Shown: one piece after another, positions 41,693 to 51,341 of the stretch
Position numbering within the stretch: position 1 is the stretch's first letter
Layout of the letters: the number at the start of each line of letters is the position of its first letter
Assembly: GCF_003602275.1 (NCBI RefSeq)
Contig: NZ_QZVT01000001.1
Coordinates: 92,567-156,566, forward strand
Length of the DNA: 64,000 nt
Origin: Arthrobacter cheniae
GTDB taxonomy: Bacteria > Actinomycetota > Actinomycetes > Actinomycetales > Micrococcaceae
Reading direction: 5' to 3'
Notes under the pieces: model-generated
The model's database searches: none
What the model was told of the DNA's origin: nothing
Seen by the model: the letters and a program-made list of their open reading frames with translations, nothing else
Program-made: the position numbers and the translations under genes

Positions 41693-42424
41693 GTGGAACT
41701 CGACCCGGGCACCATCTCGATCATCCAGCTCGCCTGGTCCCGGCTACTCGGGCTCGACGACGAGGCGCTGGCCGATGACGGTACCGACCGCGTGTACAGC
41801 GTGGACGACGACGCGGGTGTCCTGACCTTCGTGACCCTCTTCGGGCGGGAGATCCTCAAGGGCCCCCGGTGGGCGGTCGACGCCGGCAGGTCCATGTCGG
41901 GGCTGGATCTCCGCAGTGAGTCGACGCTGCTCACGATGAGCCGCGACCGCGGCGGTCGGGGCCTCGGTGAGGCACAGCTCTTCTTCTGCGACGCCCTGCC
42001 CCTGTTCGACGGCCCGCCCGCCGTCGTCTCCAGCGAGGCGGCGCTCGTCCGCGAGCTCGAGCGGAGGTGCCCGCCCGACGACGTCGGCGAAGCGGGCCTC
42101 AGCGATGTGCAGCATTCGTTCGTCCTGGTGGCCGATGAGGGCGGTGACGGACCCGACGCAGGTCAGCCGATCCCGCTGGCCGGCGCCGGGTACGACATCT
42201 GGGAGGGCATCCTGGCGCACATCGCCGTCATCACTCCGCCCGACCAACGCCGGAAGGGCTACGCGCAGCGCGTTGCCGCCGTCGCGATCGAGGAGGCGAT
42301 GGGGGCCGGACTCGTGCCCCAGTGGCGGGCCCGCACGGACAACACCGCCTCGCAGCGCACGGCACGGCGGGCAGGGTTCGCCTTCGCGGGGACGCAGACG
42401 TCAGTGGTCCTCGACCGGACCTAG
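41693..42424 (+). CDS. GNAT family N-acetyltransferase
   Basis: The 243-residue protein starts with GTG 4 bases after the pfkA stop, so it is probably cotranscribed with it. The N-terminal half is a variable domain. The C-terminal GNAT core has IAVITPPDQRRKGYAQRVAA and VPQWRARTDNTASQRTARRA followed by GFAFAGTQTSVVL. The substrate is unknown. Confidence 0.82.
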   Translation: MELDPGTISIIQLAWSRLLGLDDEALADDGTDRVYSVDDDAGVLTFVTLFGREILKGPRWAVDAGRSMSGLDLRSESTLLTMSRDRGGRGLGEAQLFFCDALPLFDGPPAVVSSEAALVRELERRCPPDDVGEAGLSDVQHSFVLVADEGGDGPDAGQPIPLAGAGYDIWEGILAHIAVITPPDQRRKGYAQRVAAVAIEEAMGAGLVPQWRARTDNTASQRTARRAGFAFAGTQTSVVLDRT

Positions 42425-42505
42425 CCTGCTCTGCCGCCGATGTCCTCATTCGGGCGCACCCCGCCGCAGACGACCCACACCGGCACGAGCGGGTCAGGCT
42501 GCCCG

Positions 42506-42901
42506 TTACCGGGCGAACAGCTCCGTCAGTTCGGTCCGGCCGAACATCTCTGCCGCGGCCCGGGCCGACGGCGCTCCGGCGTCGGGGTCCGCTCCGGCAT
42601 CGACGAGGAGGCGCGCCACCTCTGTATGGCCCTTGAAGACTGCACCCGCCAGGGGGGTCTGGCCGCGGTCGTTGGCCTGGTCGGCGTCGGCGCCCCGGGC
42701 GAGCAGGTCCCGGACGATCGCGGGATGGCCGCTGTATGCCGCGAGCATCAGCAGGCTGTCCCCGGCCGTGTTGGTCAGGGTGAAGGGCACGCCGGCGTCG
42801 AGGTATCGCGTGAGCGTGGCCGTGTCGCCCTGCCGCGCGGCGTCGAACAATGCATGCGCCAGGGCTATCGCTGCAGCGGCGCCGTCGGTATCTGTGGTCA
42901 T
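42506..42901 (-). CDS. Ankyrin-repeat protein
   Basis: The 131-residue protein consists of about three to four ankyrin repeats, for example NTAGDSLLMLAAYSGHPAIV, RDLLARGADADQANDRGQTP and AVFKGHTEVARLLVDAGADP. It is a cytosolic protein-protein interaction scaffold of unknown partner. The ATG overlaps the ygfZ stop by 4 bases, so it is coupled to YgfZ; such pairs recur in actinobacteria in my recollection. Confidence 0.88.
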   Translation of the reverse strand: MTTDTDGAAAAIALAHALFDAARQGDTATLTRYLDAGVPFTLTNTAGDSLLMLAAYSGHPAIVRDLLARGADADQANDRGQTPLAGAVFKGHTEVARLLVDAGADPDAGAPSARAAAEMFGRTELTELFAR

Positions 42902-43989
42902 CGCGGTCCCCGCAGGAAGCCCGTCGCCCGTCCGACCACCTGACCGGCATCGGGCGCCACGATGACCTCCTGGCCCGCGGCGTACATCTCCTCGCCGTCC
43001 TGCACCAGCAGATCCGCCGTGGCGTCGACAGAGCGCTTGAGGACCGCCAGGGCGATGGGCCCCATCTCGTAGTGGTGGCCGACGGAGGTGACCCTCCCGA
43101 CGGTGCGGCCTTCGCTGAGGACCGGGCTGCCCATGGCGGGGAGCGTGTGCTGGCTTCCGTCGAGATGCAGGAAGGTGAGGCGGCGGGGCGGATGCCCGAG
43201 GTTGTGGACCCGGGCGACGGTCTCCTGCCCCTTGTAGCATCCCTTCGCGAGGTGCACGGCCGTGCGCATGAGGTCCAGTTCGTGGGGGATGGTCTTCTCG
43301 TCGGTCTCGAACCCTGCCCGGGGCCGCCAGGCGGCGATGCGCAGGGCCTCGGCAGCCAGGGAGCCGGCGAGGGCCAGGCCCGTTCCGGTCACGACGGCGT
43401 CGAGCGCGTCGCGGGGCACGAGGTATTCGAACCAGGGGCGTTCACGCCCTGGGTGCTCACCGTCGCCGATGGTGGAGTAGGCATAGCCACCGACGCCGAT
43501 GGCCGGCCACGGATCCTCCCAGGCGATGACGTCGTCGCCGAGCTCGGGCAGCGCCCGCGTGGCGCCGAGGACGGCCCAGGCTTCCGTGGCGTCGGTGACC
43601 TCGACCCGCAGCATGAACTTCATACGGTCGAGCCACGCGGCGAGGGGCGCGGCCTCCCCGCCCTCCGTGATGAGCCAGGCCGTAGCACCGTCGTCGACGA
43701 GGTGGATCGAGAATTCGATCCGTCCCTGCACGGTGAGGAGGAGGGTCTCGGAACTCTGCCCGGGCCGGAGGCCGAGGAGCAACTGGGACGACAGCGTGTT
43801 GAGCCAGCTCAGGCGGTCGGGGCCGGAGACCGTCACCACTCCCCGGTTGGAGAGGTCGACGACGGCGTGTCCGTCCATGAGCAGCCTCTGCTCGCGGAAG
43901 GGATCACCGTAGTGGGAGGCCACCTGTGCATCGGCTCCCCCGCCCTCGACGGCGCCGGGACGATCAAGGAGTGGGCTGGGAGTGGTCAT
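42898..43989 (-). CDS. ygfZ: Folate-binding protein YgfZ (GcvT-like)
   Basis: YgfZ-type proteins use tetrahydrofolate to support repair or assembly of Fe-S enzymes. The 363-residue product from MTTPSPLLDRPGAVEGGGAD has the GcvT-like N-terminal domain (VVTVSGPDRLSWLNTLSSQ). The family signature is KGCYKGQETVARVHNLG, around residue 255. A longer in-frame ORF reaches into the upstream gene and is rejected. It lies between a nitrobindin-like gene and the ankyrin gene, all on the minus strand. Confidence 0.93.
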   Translation of the reverse strand: MTTPSPLLDRPGAVEGGGADAQVASHYGDPFREQRLLMDGHAVVDLSNRGVVTVSGPDRLSWLNTLSSQLLLGLRPGQSSETLLLTVQGRIEFSIHLVDDGATAWLITEGGEAAPLAAWLDRMKFMLRVEVTDATEAWAVLGATRALPELGDDVIAWEDPWPAIGVGGYAYSTIGDGEHPGRERPWFEYLVPRDALDAVVTGTGLALAGSLAAEALRIAAWRPRAGFETDEKTIPHELDLMRTAVHLAKGCYKGQETVARVHNLGHPPRRLTFLHLDGSQHTLPAMGSPVLSEGRTVGRVTSVGHHYEMGPIALAVLKRSVDATADLLVQDGEEMYAAGQEVIVAPDAGQVVGRATGFLRGPR

Positions 43990-44063
43990 GACGGTATAAC
44001 GCCTCTCGGGCAGGACTATTCCTCCCCCGCGCGGAGCAGGGCCAGGCCCGGGGACGGAGCTGG

Positions 44064-44663
44064 TCAGGAGGTTTTTCGAAGGATGGCGGAGGCATGTGCC
44101 CCGAGCGCATTGCCGTCCGCGGCGACGTCCCAGCGCCAGTAGAGGTTCCCCTCGACCAGGCCGAACAGACGGGTGGCGGCCGTGTACTCCTTGGAGTGCT
44201 GTCCGCGCATCACGAGGTCCGTGCTCAGCTGGATCTGCGGGCCCTTGATGCTCCCGTAGTACAGCTCGGCGATGCCACCGGGGTGGACGATCGTGGCCGT
44301 GATGTCGAAGCCGCCGGCCTCGTTTCGGAACTGCTCCACCTCGTCGGCGGTCTTCAGTGCGGGCACGATGTCGGCCGGGTTGAGGCCGGGACCCACGTCG
44401 GAGTCGTTGAGCTTGCGCTCCAGCGACCAGAACCCGGTCTCGACGGACAATGGACGCAGCTGTGCGCCCTGCTCGTCGATGAGCCAGGACTCCGCGCTGT
44501 ACTGGAGGTACGGGAGGCCGTTCTGCGAGAAGACGACGCGCTGGGAGAAGCGCTCCGACTCGGCGGTCCCCTCGCCGAGCATCCCCGTACCCTCCCAGGT
44601 TCCGAGGAGCCACGACAGCGGGACGAGCTCGGGCGTCAGGTCGGTGGGCAGATCAATCGACAT
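44064..44663 (-). CDS. FABP/nitrobindin-like heme-binding beta-barrel protein
   Basis: The 199-residue protein belongs to the DUF1794/THAP4-like nitrobindin family, a 10-strand beta barrel that can bind heme and isomerise peroxynitrite. The family motif GTWEGTG is at residues 21-27. The C-terminal half holds AELYYGSIKGPQIQLSTDLV and a final LGAHASAILRK; the His there is a candidate heme ligand. It starts 75 bases upstream of ygfZ on the same strand. Confidence 0.88.
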   Translation of the reverse strand: MSIDLPTDLTPELVPLSWLLGTWEGTGMLGEGTAESERFSQRVVFSQNGLPYLQYSAESWLIDEQGAQLRPLSVETGFWSLERKLNDSDVGPGLNPADIVPALKTADEVEQFRNEAGGFDITATIVHPGGIAELYYGSIKGPQIQLSTDLVMRGQHSKEYTAATRLFGLVEGNLYWRWDVAADGNALGAHASAILRKTS

Positions 44664-44683
44664 GGGGACTCCGTGTCAGTCGG

Positions 44684-44797
44684 CTACTTCTGGCCCTTGT
44701 ACAGGCGCGTGATCACGAGGGCTGCGAACCCCGCCATGCCGAGACCGGCGAGGACCAGCAGCGAGATGAAGAAGATTTCAAGAGCGAGGATGGACAT
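44684..44797 (-). CDS. 37-residue single-span membrane microprotein
   Basis: A small ORF encodes MSILALEIFFISLLVLAGLG followed by a short hydrophobic stretch and ends ITRLYKGQK. It has one long hydrophobic helix and a positively charged C-terminal tail, typical of a membrane microprotein. It ends 20 bases upstream of the nitrobindin-like gene on the same strand and may share its transcript. No homologous family is recalled, and the call rests on composition and position. Confidence 0.5.
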   Translation of the reverse strand: MSILALEIFFISLLVLAGLGMAGFAALVITRLYKGQK

Positions 44798-44862
44798 GAT
44801 TCCATCCTAGCGCGAGCGATGCACAGCACGGGACGGCGCTGGGGCCTCCTGCGCGGCCTTGC

Positions 44863-45615
44863 TCAGGAGAGGAAGAGCTTGTCGAGGAAGTAGACGATGG
44901 CGCCGATCGCAAGCACGGGCGTGGTGCCGGCCGCGAGGGCCGCGAGTGCGTCGAGGGGCGCCTCACGCGCGACGAGGAGCCGCCGTGTCCCTGCCATGAC
45001 GGCACCGCACGCAACGCCGACGACGGCGGCGGCGACAGCAGGGACGTCGGTGAACAGGAGTGCCCCGAGAGGGCCCGCGAGCGCGGCGAGCGCTACGGCG
45101 GCGGGCGCGACGAGCCGGTCCGGGAGGGGCAGGAGGCATACGGCGATCGCCACGGCGACGCTGATGCCGGTCACGAGCAGCACACCGGAGTCCGTGGCAT
45201 TGACGGCGAGCCGGTCCGCGGCCACCCAGCCCGATCCCATGCCGATGACGAGGACCCCCGTGCTGGCACCCAGGGTGGATTCGAGCCGGTGGATCTGACC
45301 GGTCCCGCGGATGAGCTGGATCATGAAGATGGCCCCCACGCCGAGAGCCACCGATGCCGGGAACCAGGCCAGGAAGGACGGGCCGGGAAGGGACGCCGTC
45401 AGGACGACGGCGAGCAGGGCGCTCAGCCCGATGGCAGCGGACTGGCTCTTCTTCGCGGGTACCCGAAGGATGTACGGCCACCCGATGGCGGCCAGGACGG
45501 CCACCACGCCGGTGGCGATCGCAACCGCCTGGAGGGAGATGTACGAGGACCCCACGATCGCCCCTGCCGCCATCACGGCGGCCCCGGCCGCAGCGGCCAC
45601 ACTCGTCCTCTTCAT
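44863..45615 (-). CDS. Multispanning membrane protein of unknown function
   Basis: The 250-residue protein has about eight hydrophobic segments and few charged residues. It begins MKRTSVAAAAGAAVMAAGAI, and the only hydrophilic stretch of note is LIRGTGQIHRLESTLGASTG in the middle. It has no recognised transporter motif and looks like an actinobacterial permease-like protein. It is divergent from glnR across 187 bases. Confidence 0.8.
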   Translation of the reverse strand: MKRTSVAAAAGAAVMAAGAIVGSSYISLQAVAIATGVVAVLAAIGWPYILRVPAKKSQSAAIGLSALLAVVLTASLPGPSFLAWFPASVALGVGAIFMIQLIRGTGQIHRLESTLGASTGVLVIGMGSGWVAADRLAVNATDSGVLLVTGISVAVAIAVCLLPLPDRLVAPAAVALAALAGPLGALLFTDVPAVAAAVVGVACGAVMAGTRRLLVAREAPLDALAALAAGTTPVLAIGAIVYFLDKLFLS

Positions 45616-45802
45616 CCCAGCAATACTGCCCTACCGGCTTCGCCGGTGGGAAAAGGCACACGCGCCGGAGGGTCGCGTGCGTGCGGTCCGTCACAGCCCT
45701 GCGGCTATACTTGACCAAATCTCTACCGCCCTCGCCTCCCTGTCCAGGGCAGCAAAGGGCCCCGTTGCCCGATGATGCGCATTCCCGACCCGTGGAGGAA
45801 AC

Positions 45803-46510
45803 ATGCCGCACATCCTGATGCTCACCAACACCACCGGCTCGTCCGTCGAGATCCTGCCGGCCCTCGAGCTGCTCAATCACAAGGTGCATATCCTCGCCGC
45901 CGAGCCCACCGCGCTCCTCGAGACGGAACCGTGCGACGTCGTCCTCGTGGACGCCCGCAAGGATCTGGTCGGTGCCCGTTCGCTCACCCAGCTCCTGAAG
46001 GCCACCGGGCTCAGCGCGCCGCTCGTCCTGGTCCTCACCGAGGGCGGGATGGCGGCGGTCGCGGCGAACTGGTTGGCGGACGACGTCGTCCTCGATTCTG
46101 CAGGACCGGCAGAGGTCGAGGCGCGCCTGCGGCTCGTCATCGCCCGGTCCAAGGCGGCCGGCGAAGAGACCAGCACGGAGATCCATGCCTCCGGTGTCGT
46201 GATCGACGAGGCCAGCTACACCGCGAGGGTGGGCGGCGAGCCGCTGAACCTGACGTACAAGGAGTTCGAGCTCCTCAAGTACCTCGCCCAGCATCCGGGC
46301 CGCGTGTTCACACGCGATCAGCTCCTGCACGAGGTGTGGGGCTACGACTACTACGGAGGAACGCGCACCGTCGACGTGCACGTGCGGCGGCTTCGCGCGA
46401 AGCTGGGCGCCGACCACGAGCAGCTGATCGGAACCGTGCGCAACGTCGGGTACCGCTTCACGCTGACCCGCCTGCCCGAGGACCGCAGTTCCGTCAACCA
46501 GGACGCCTGA
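45803..46510 (+). CDS. glnR: GlnR-like orphan response regulator
   Basis: GlnR is the global nitrogen regulator of actinobacteria. The 235-residue protein has an OmpR-type architecture. The receiver lacks the usual acidic pair near the N-terminus ([11 protein letters not shown]) but keeps Asp50 ([11 protein letters not shown]), as in other GlnR proteins. The winged-helix domain contains [20 protein letters not shown] and [20 protein letters not shown]. mshD and ppk follow, an order also seen in other actinobacteria. A TATACT -10 lies at 45706-45711, and GGAGGAAAC is the Shine-Dalgarno. Confidence 0.9.
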   Translation: MPHILMLTNTTGSSVEILPALELLNHKVHILAAEPTALLETEPCDVVLVDARKDLVGARSLTQLLKATGLSAPLVLVLTEGGMAAVAANWLADDVVLDSAGPAEVEARLRLVIARSKAAGEETSTEIHASGVVIDEASYTARVGGEPLNLTYKEFELLKYLAQHPGRVFTRDQLLHEVWGYDYYGGTRTVDVHVRRLRAKLGADHEQLIGTVRNVGYRFTLTRLPEDRSSVNQDA

Positions 46511-46520
46511 CCCCAGCACA

Positions 46521-46561
46521 CGAGAAAGCCCCTTCCACCCGCGGGTGGAAGGGGCTTTTCG
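46521..46561 (+). terminator. Terminator after glnR
   Basis: A 16-bp stem (46525-46540 with 46543-46558) closes a 2-base loop, with an A tract before it and TTTTCG after. It lies 10 bases past the glnR stop. Confidence 0.88.
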
Positions 46562-46701
46562 TGTCCCGCTTGTCGGCGGAACCCTGGTGGAGGACATACG
46601 GGTCGAACGTATCGCGGGCACCCCACTGGTGCATCCCCCTCGAGCAGTTCACGACACTACCGCACCCCGGGCCACCCGCCAAACGCGCTGCCGGGCAGGA
46701 C

Positions 46702-46707
46702 TAGGCT
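46702..46707 (+). promoter_or_regulatory. Putative leaderless -10 of mshD
   Basis: TAGGCT ends 6 bases before the mshD ATG, so a transcript starting 7 bases after the -10 would begin at the start codon. No clear -35 and no strong Shine-Dalgarno are visible. Confidence 0.4.
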
Positions 46708-46713
46708 GAGCGC

Positions 46714-47673
46714 ATGACCGCCGCCCAGCACACCCCCACCTGGTCCGTCGACAGGACCGCAGGAGCCCCGGCAGCCACCGTCCTCGAGGAGGTGCGCCGG
46801 CTCACCGCGGCAGCCACCGAAGCCGACGGCAATCCCCCGCTCTCGGAGCAGACCCTCGTTCTGCTGCGCGCGCAGGAGGCCGGAGACCGTTTGCTCGTCT
46901 TCACGGCCCGGTCGGCAGGACAGCAGGACAGCGAGCTGGTCGGCGTCGCCGTGATCACCCGCGGAGTGGAGGACGGCGCCGTCCTGGAACTCGTCGTCGG
47001 GCCGGACTGCCGGGGGGAAGGAGCCGGGACAGCCCTGATCGAGGCGGTTCTGGCGGAGGGGATCGGTGGCCTCCGCGGCTGGTCCCACGGCAACCACTCG
47101 GCCGCCGCGGACCTCGCCGCGCGCTTCGGCTTCGGGCCCGTGCGTGAGTTGTGGCGCATGCGCCTGACGCGCGCCGCCGTCGAGGAGTCCGTACCGGACC
47201 TACGCCTGCCGGCCGGCGTCGCCCTGCGCGCATTCGTCCGAGGTCAGGACGAGGAGGCGTGGCTGTCGGCGAACGCCGCTGCCTTCGCGCACCATCCCGA
47301 ACAGGGTGCCACCACCCGCGCCGACCTCGAGGCACGCATGGACGAGGACTGGTTCGACGCCGACGGCTTCCTGCTCGCCGTACGCGAGGCGGACGGCGTG
47401 CTGCTCGGCTTCCACTGGACCAAGATCCACGCGGCTATCGGCGCCCACCCCGCGATGGGTGAGGTGTACGTGGTCGGCGTGACGCCCGGGGCGCAGGGCA
47501 CGGGGCTCGGCAAGGCCCTGACCATAGCGGGCATCGAGTACCTCCACCGCAAGGGACTGCAGGCCATCATGCTGTACGTCGACGCCCACAACACCGCGGC
47601 CGTCGCGCTCTACCGGAAGCTCGGCTTCACCCGCTGGGACGTCGACGTCATGTACGCGGAAACGACGGCGTAA
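46714..47673 (+). CDS. mshD: Mycothiol synthase (acetyltransferase)
   Basis: MshD acetylates Cys-GlcN-Ins in the last step of mycothiol synthesis, the main thiol of actinobacteria. The 319-residue protein has two GNAT domains: a degenerate N-terminal half ([20 protein letters not shown]) and an active C-terminal half ([20 protein letters not shown]). It ends with [20 protein letters not shown]. The glnR-mshD-ppk order supports the call. Confidence 0.94.
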   Translation: MTAAQHTPTWSVDRTAGAPAATVLEEVRRLTAAATEADGNPPLSEQTLVLLRAQEAGDRLLVFTARSAGQQDSELVGVAVITRGVEDGAVLELVVGPDCRGEGAGTALIEAVLAEGIGGLRGWSHGNHSAAADLAARFGFGPVRELWRMRLTRAAVEESVPDLRLPAGVALRAFVRGQDEEAWLSANAAAFAHHPEQGATTRADLEARMDEDWFDADGFLLAVREADGVLLGFHWTKIHAAIGAHPAMGEVYVVGVTPGAQGTGLGKALTIAGIEYLHRKGLQAIMLYVDAHNTAAVALYRKLGFTRWDVDVMYAETTA

Positions 47674-47682
47674 GCCACCTTG

Positions 47683-47688
47683 TAAGGT
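47683..47688 (+). promoter_or_regulatory. Putative -10 of ppk
   Basis: TAAGGT lies about 75 bases upstream of the ppk ATG, directly after the mshD stop codon. It fits the TAnnnT pattern. No -35 is clear. Confidence 0.3.
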
Positions 47689-47762
47689 GTCATTCAGGGC
47701 GCGCCCGGCCGCTGAGGCGGGGTGTTCGCCACACCATGCCCGCCCACGCTGCAGGAGACGCA

Positions 47763-49985
47763 ATGGAATCAGGAACCAAACGCCGGGGTGCGTCGCTCTA
47801 CGGATCGTCCGAGACGGCTCCGGCCCGGGCTACCCAGGACCGCATCGACATCCCCGAATTCGCTCCCAGCCTCGTGCCCTCCGGCGATATCCGTCCCGAC
47901 CGATTCCTCGACCGTGAGATCAGCTGGCTCGACTTCAACGCCCGCGTCCTGGAGCTGGCCGAGGACCCGGACCTCTTTCTCCTCGAGCGGGTGAACTTCC
48001 TCTCGATCTTCGCGTCGAACCTCGACGAGTTCTTCATGGTGCGCGTCGCCGGACTCAAGCGCCGTATTGCCACAGGCCTGGCCGTGCCGTCGGCCGCGGG
48101 CCTCAGCCCCATCGAGCAGCTCGAGAAGATCATGCAGGACGGCTACCAGCTGCAGCAGCGGCACGCCGCCGTGTTCGCCGAGCACATCCGCCCGGCACTC
48201 GCCGCGGAGCAGATCCACCTGACCACCTGGGAGGAGCTCGACGACACGGCGCGGGCCGAGCTCCGCAAGATCTTCGCGGAGAAGGTCTTCCCGATCCTCA
48301 CGCCGCTCGCCGTGGACCCCGCACATCCCTTCCCCTACATCTCGGGGCTGTCCCTGAACCTCGCCGTCGTGGTGCGCAACCCCGTCAGCGCCAAGGAGCT
48401 CTTCGCCCGCGTCAAAGTGCCCGACCAGCTACCGCGCCTCCTGTCCGTGGACGGGCCGCGCGCAGGGAACGTCGCCGGGCGCGTGGCCCGCTTCATCCCG
48501 CTCGAGGAAGTCATCGCCGTCCACCTGGACCAGCTCTTCCCCGGCATGGAGGTGCTCGAGCACCACCTCTTCCGGGTGACACGCAACGAGGACCTCGAGG
48601 TGGAGGAGGACGACGCCGAGAACCTCCTCCAGGCCCTCGAGAAGGAACTGCTGCGCCGTCGTTTCGGCCCGCCGGTGCGCCTCGAGGTCACCACGGACAT
48701 CAACCCGAGCATCCGGGCCCTGCTGTCACGGGAGCTCGGCGTCGAGGAGGACGAGGTCTTCGCGCTCCCTGCTCCACTGGACCTGCGTGGACTCAGCGTC
48801 ATCTCCGGGATCGACCGCGGCGATCTCCACTACCCCAAGCACGTGCCACACACGAGCCGCCACCTGAACGAGAGCGAGACCTCGAAGGCCGCGAACGTGT
48901 TCGCCGCGATGCGTCGGCGGGACATCCTCCTGCACCACCCGTACGACTCCTTCTCGACGTCGGTCCAGGCCTTCCTCGAGCAGGCGGCTGCGGATCCCAA
49001 GGTGCAGGCCATCAAGCAGACGCTGTACCGCACCTCGGGCGACTCGCCCATCGTGGACGCGCTGATCGACGCCGCGGAAGCCGGCAAGCAGGTCCTGGCC
49101 CTCGTGGAGATCAAGGCCCGGTTCGACGAGCAGGCCAACATCTCCTGGGCCCGCAAGCTCGAGCAGGCGGGCGTCCACGTGGTCTACGGGATCGTGGGCC
49201 TCAAGACACACTGCAAGCTCTCGCTCGTGGTGCGGCAGGAGATCGACGGGCTGCGCCGCTACTGCCACATCGGCACCGGCAACTACCACCCGCGGACGGC
49301 CCGGTACTACGAGGACCTCGGCTTGCTCACCGCCAACGACCAGGTGGGCCAGGACCTCTCCCGGCTCTTCAACCAACTCTCGGGCTACGCCCCGAAATCC
49401 ACGTTCAAGCGACTCCTCGTCGCTCCGCGCTCCGTCCGCTCCGGCCTGATCGACCGCATCGAGCGGGAGATCGCCAACAAGCAGGCGGGCCTCGCCGCCC
49501 ATGTGATCATCAAGGTCAACTCGATGGTGGACGAGGCGATCATCGACTCCCTCTACCGTGCATCGCAGGCAGGCGTGAAGGTGGACGTGATCGTCCGCGG
49601 TATCTGCTCGGTCCGGCCCGGCGTTCCGGGCCTCAGCGAGAACGTCACCGTGCGGTCGGTGCTCGGTCGCTTCCTGGAACACTCCCGCGTCTTCGCCTTC
49701 GCCAACGGCGGCGAACCCGCCGTCTTCATCGGCTCCGCGGACATGATGCACCGCAACCTCGACCGCCGCGTGGAAGCGCTCGTGCAACTCAGTGCACCCG
49801 AGGACATCTCCTACCTGATGACCCTCATGGGCCGCTACATGAACCCAGGCGTCTCCAGCTGGCACCTGGACGAGACCGGCTGCTGGACCCGCCACCACAA
49901 GGACGACGAGGGCACCCCCCTCGAGGACATCCAGTCCTGGCTCCTCGCCTCGAGGGCCCGCCAGCGAGCGGTGTCGCGCCGCTGA
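47763..49985 (+). CDS. ppk: Polyphosphate kinase 1
   Basis: PPK1 reversibly polymerises the gamma-phosphate of ATP into polyphosphate. The 740-residue protein starts [20 protein letters not shown], after an unstructured tail. It has the N-domain motif [20 protein letters not shown] and the active-site His in [20 protein letters not shown]. The phospholipase D-like C-terminal regions include [20 protein letters not shown]. The stop codon overlaps the next ATG by 1 base, coupling it to the MutT1-like gene. Confidence 0.96.
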   Translation: MESGTKRRGASLYGSSETAPARATQDRIDIPEFAPSLVPSGDIRPDRFLDREISWLDFNARVLELAEDPDLFLLERVNFLSIFASNLDEFFMVRVAGLKRRIATGLAVPSAAGLSPIEQLEKIMQDGYQLQQRHAAVFAEHIRPALAAEQIHLTTWEELDDTARAELRKIFAEKVFPILTPLAVDPAHPFPYISGLSLNLAVVVRNPVSAKELFARVKVPDQLPRLLSVDGPRAGNVAGRVARFIPLEEVIAVHLDQLFPGMEVLEHHLFRVTRNEDLEVEEDDAENLLQALEKELLRRRFGPPVRLEVTTDINPSIRALLSRELGVEEDEVFALPAPLDLRGLSVISGIDRGDLHYPKHVPHTSRHLNESETSKAANVFAAMRRRDILLHHPYDSFSTSVQAFLEQAAADPKVQAIKQTLYRTSGDSPIVDALIDAAEAGKQVLALVEIKARFDEQANISWARKLEQAGVHVVYGIVGLKTHCKLSLVVRQEIDGLRRYCHIGTGNYHPRTARYYEDLGLLTANDQVGQDLSRLFNQLSGYAPKSTFKRLLVAPRSVRSGLIDRIEREIANKQAGLAAHVIIKVNSMVDEAIIDSLYRASQAGVKVDVIVRGICSVRPGVPGLSENVTVRSVLGRFLEHSRVFAFANGGEPAVFIGSADMMHRNLDRRVEALVQLSAPEDISYLMTLMGRYMNPGVSSWHLDETGCWTRHHKDDEGTPLEDIQSWLLASRARQRAVSRR

Positions 49986-50953
49986 TGGCGACGCACACGA
50001 AAGAGGCCACGGCCGTGACGGAGACGGGCAGCGGCGCCGCGACCATCGCTGCCGGGACCCTCTGCTGGCGGGTGGAGAAGGGCCTGCTGGAGGTCCTTAT
50101 TATCCACCGGCCCATGTATGAGGACTGGTCCTGGCCCAAGGGGAAACTCGATCCCGGCGAGACGACGCCGGAGTGCGCGGTCCGGGAGACCTTCGAGGAA
50201 GTGGGGTTGAGTGTCACGCTGGGCATTCCGCTCGCATCGATCACCTATCCCGTCTCCTCGGGCGAGAAGCTGGTGCACTACTGGGCCGCCAGAACGGAAC
50301 GCCTCAGCCCCGAGCCCGACGGCAAGGAGGTGGATCGGGTCGAGTGGGTCACCCCGGAGAGGGCCCGCGAACTGCTGAGCAACCCGTCCGACGTCGAGCC
50401 CCTCGACGCGCTGGTGGAGGCGCACCTGGCGCACGACCTGCAGACCTGGCCCCTGATCGTGGTGCGGCATGCAAAGGCGAAGCCGCGCTCGTCCTGGAGC
50501 AGGGCCGAAGGTGACAGGCCGCTCGCAGCCACGGGCCGCCGGCAGGCGACCGCCGTCAGCCGCCTGCTGCAGGCATGGAACCCCGAACGCGTGGTCAGCA
50601 GCCCGTGGGTGCGCTGTGTCCAGACGGTCTCGCCCTATGTGCACCAGCGCAGCGCCAAGCTCAAGCTCGTCGATGCGCTGACCGAACACGACGCCGCCCG
50701 CAGGCCCGGGAGGGCCAGGACCGCCGTCGAGCGTGTGATCGACAAGCGCCGCCCGGTGGCGATCTGTACGCATCGCCCCGTGCTTCCACTGGTCTTCTCG
50801 GTGATCAGCAACTACATGACCGGTCCACTGCGGGCACTCCTTCCCGTCGATGATCCCTATCTCGCTCCGGGCGAGGCAGTGATCTGCCAGGTCAGCAGCA
50901 CCAATCCGGGCCGGATCGTCTCGGTGGAGCAGTTCCGGGCCTACGACGACTGA
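49985..50953 (+). CDS. mutT1: MutT1-like Nudix hydrolase/histidine phosphatase fusion
   Basis: The 322-residue protein fuses an N-terminal Nudix domain to a C-terminal histidine phosphatase domain. The Nudix box is GKLDPGETTPECAV then RETFEEVGL, residues 53-75. The phosphatase domain has the RHG-type motif LIVVRHAKA and ERVVSSPWVRCVQT. This is the layout of mycobacterial MutT1, which hydrolyses 8-oxo-dGTP and diadenosine polyphosphates. The ppk-mutT1 neighbourhood also occurs in mycobacteria. Its ATG overlaps the ppk stop. Confidence 0.92.
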   Translation: MATHTKEATAVTETGSGAATIAAGTLCWRVEKGLLEVLIIHRPMYEDWSWPKGKLDPGETTPECAVRETFEEVGLSVTLGIPLASITYPVSSGEKLVHYWAARTERLSPEPDGKEVDRVEWVTPERARELLSNPSDVEPLDALVEAHLAHDLQTWPLIVVRHAKAKPRSSWSRAEGDRPLAATGRRQATAVSRLLQAWNPERVVSSPWVRCVQTVSPYVHQRSAKLKLVDALTEHDAARRPGRARTAVERVIDKRRPVAICTHRPVLPLVFSVISNYMTGPLRALLPVDDPYLAPGEAVICQVSSTNPGRIVSVEQFRAYDD

Positions 50954-51079
50954 CGGGCGCCTGCCCAGGCGAAGCCAGACCATCACCGCCGGGCCTGCCG
51001 CCGTTCATGCCTCGTTCACTGTCGATACCTAGTGTCGGGTGCGCACGCATACGCCGCACCCGACGACAGGAATCCAGCC

Positions 51080-51319
51080 ATGGCCGATGTGAAGCGCGTT
51101 GTCAGGGGACTCGCACCGCACGAGATCGAGGAACTTCAGCGCATCGGCCCCGCCGGGCCCCTGACCCCGAGGCTCAGGCACGCGATCGACCGGGCAGCCG
51201 GCGGTCCGGGAGAGGGTCGCGGCTATTACGTGTACGGTCACCGCGCCGACGCCGACCGTCCGCGGCCTTTCGTGCTGCGCCACGACGTCTGCGCCGAGCT
51301 GTTCGGCATCCGCCACTGA
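51080..51319 (+). CDS. Small conserved-looking protein of unknown function
   Basis: The 79-residue protein from MADVKRVVRGLAPHEIEELQ is compact, without membrane spans. It contains the stretch GEGRGYYVYGHRADADRPRP. The codon bias fits a real gene. It lies 22 bases upstream of the phosphopantetheinyl transferase gene on the same strand, which suggests cotranscription. No family is recognised. Confidence 0.6.
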   Translation: MADVKRVVRGLAPHEIEELQRIGPAGPLTPRLRHAIDRAAGGPGEGRGYYVYGHRADADRPRPFVLRHDVCAELFGIRH

Positions 51320-51341
51320 CGTCCCGGGGGACGATGATGGG

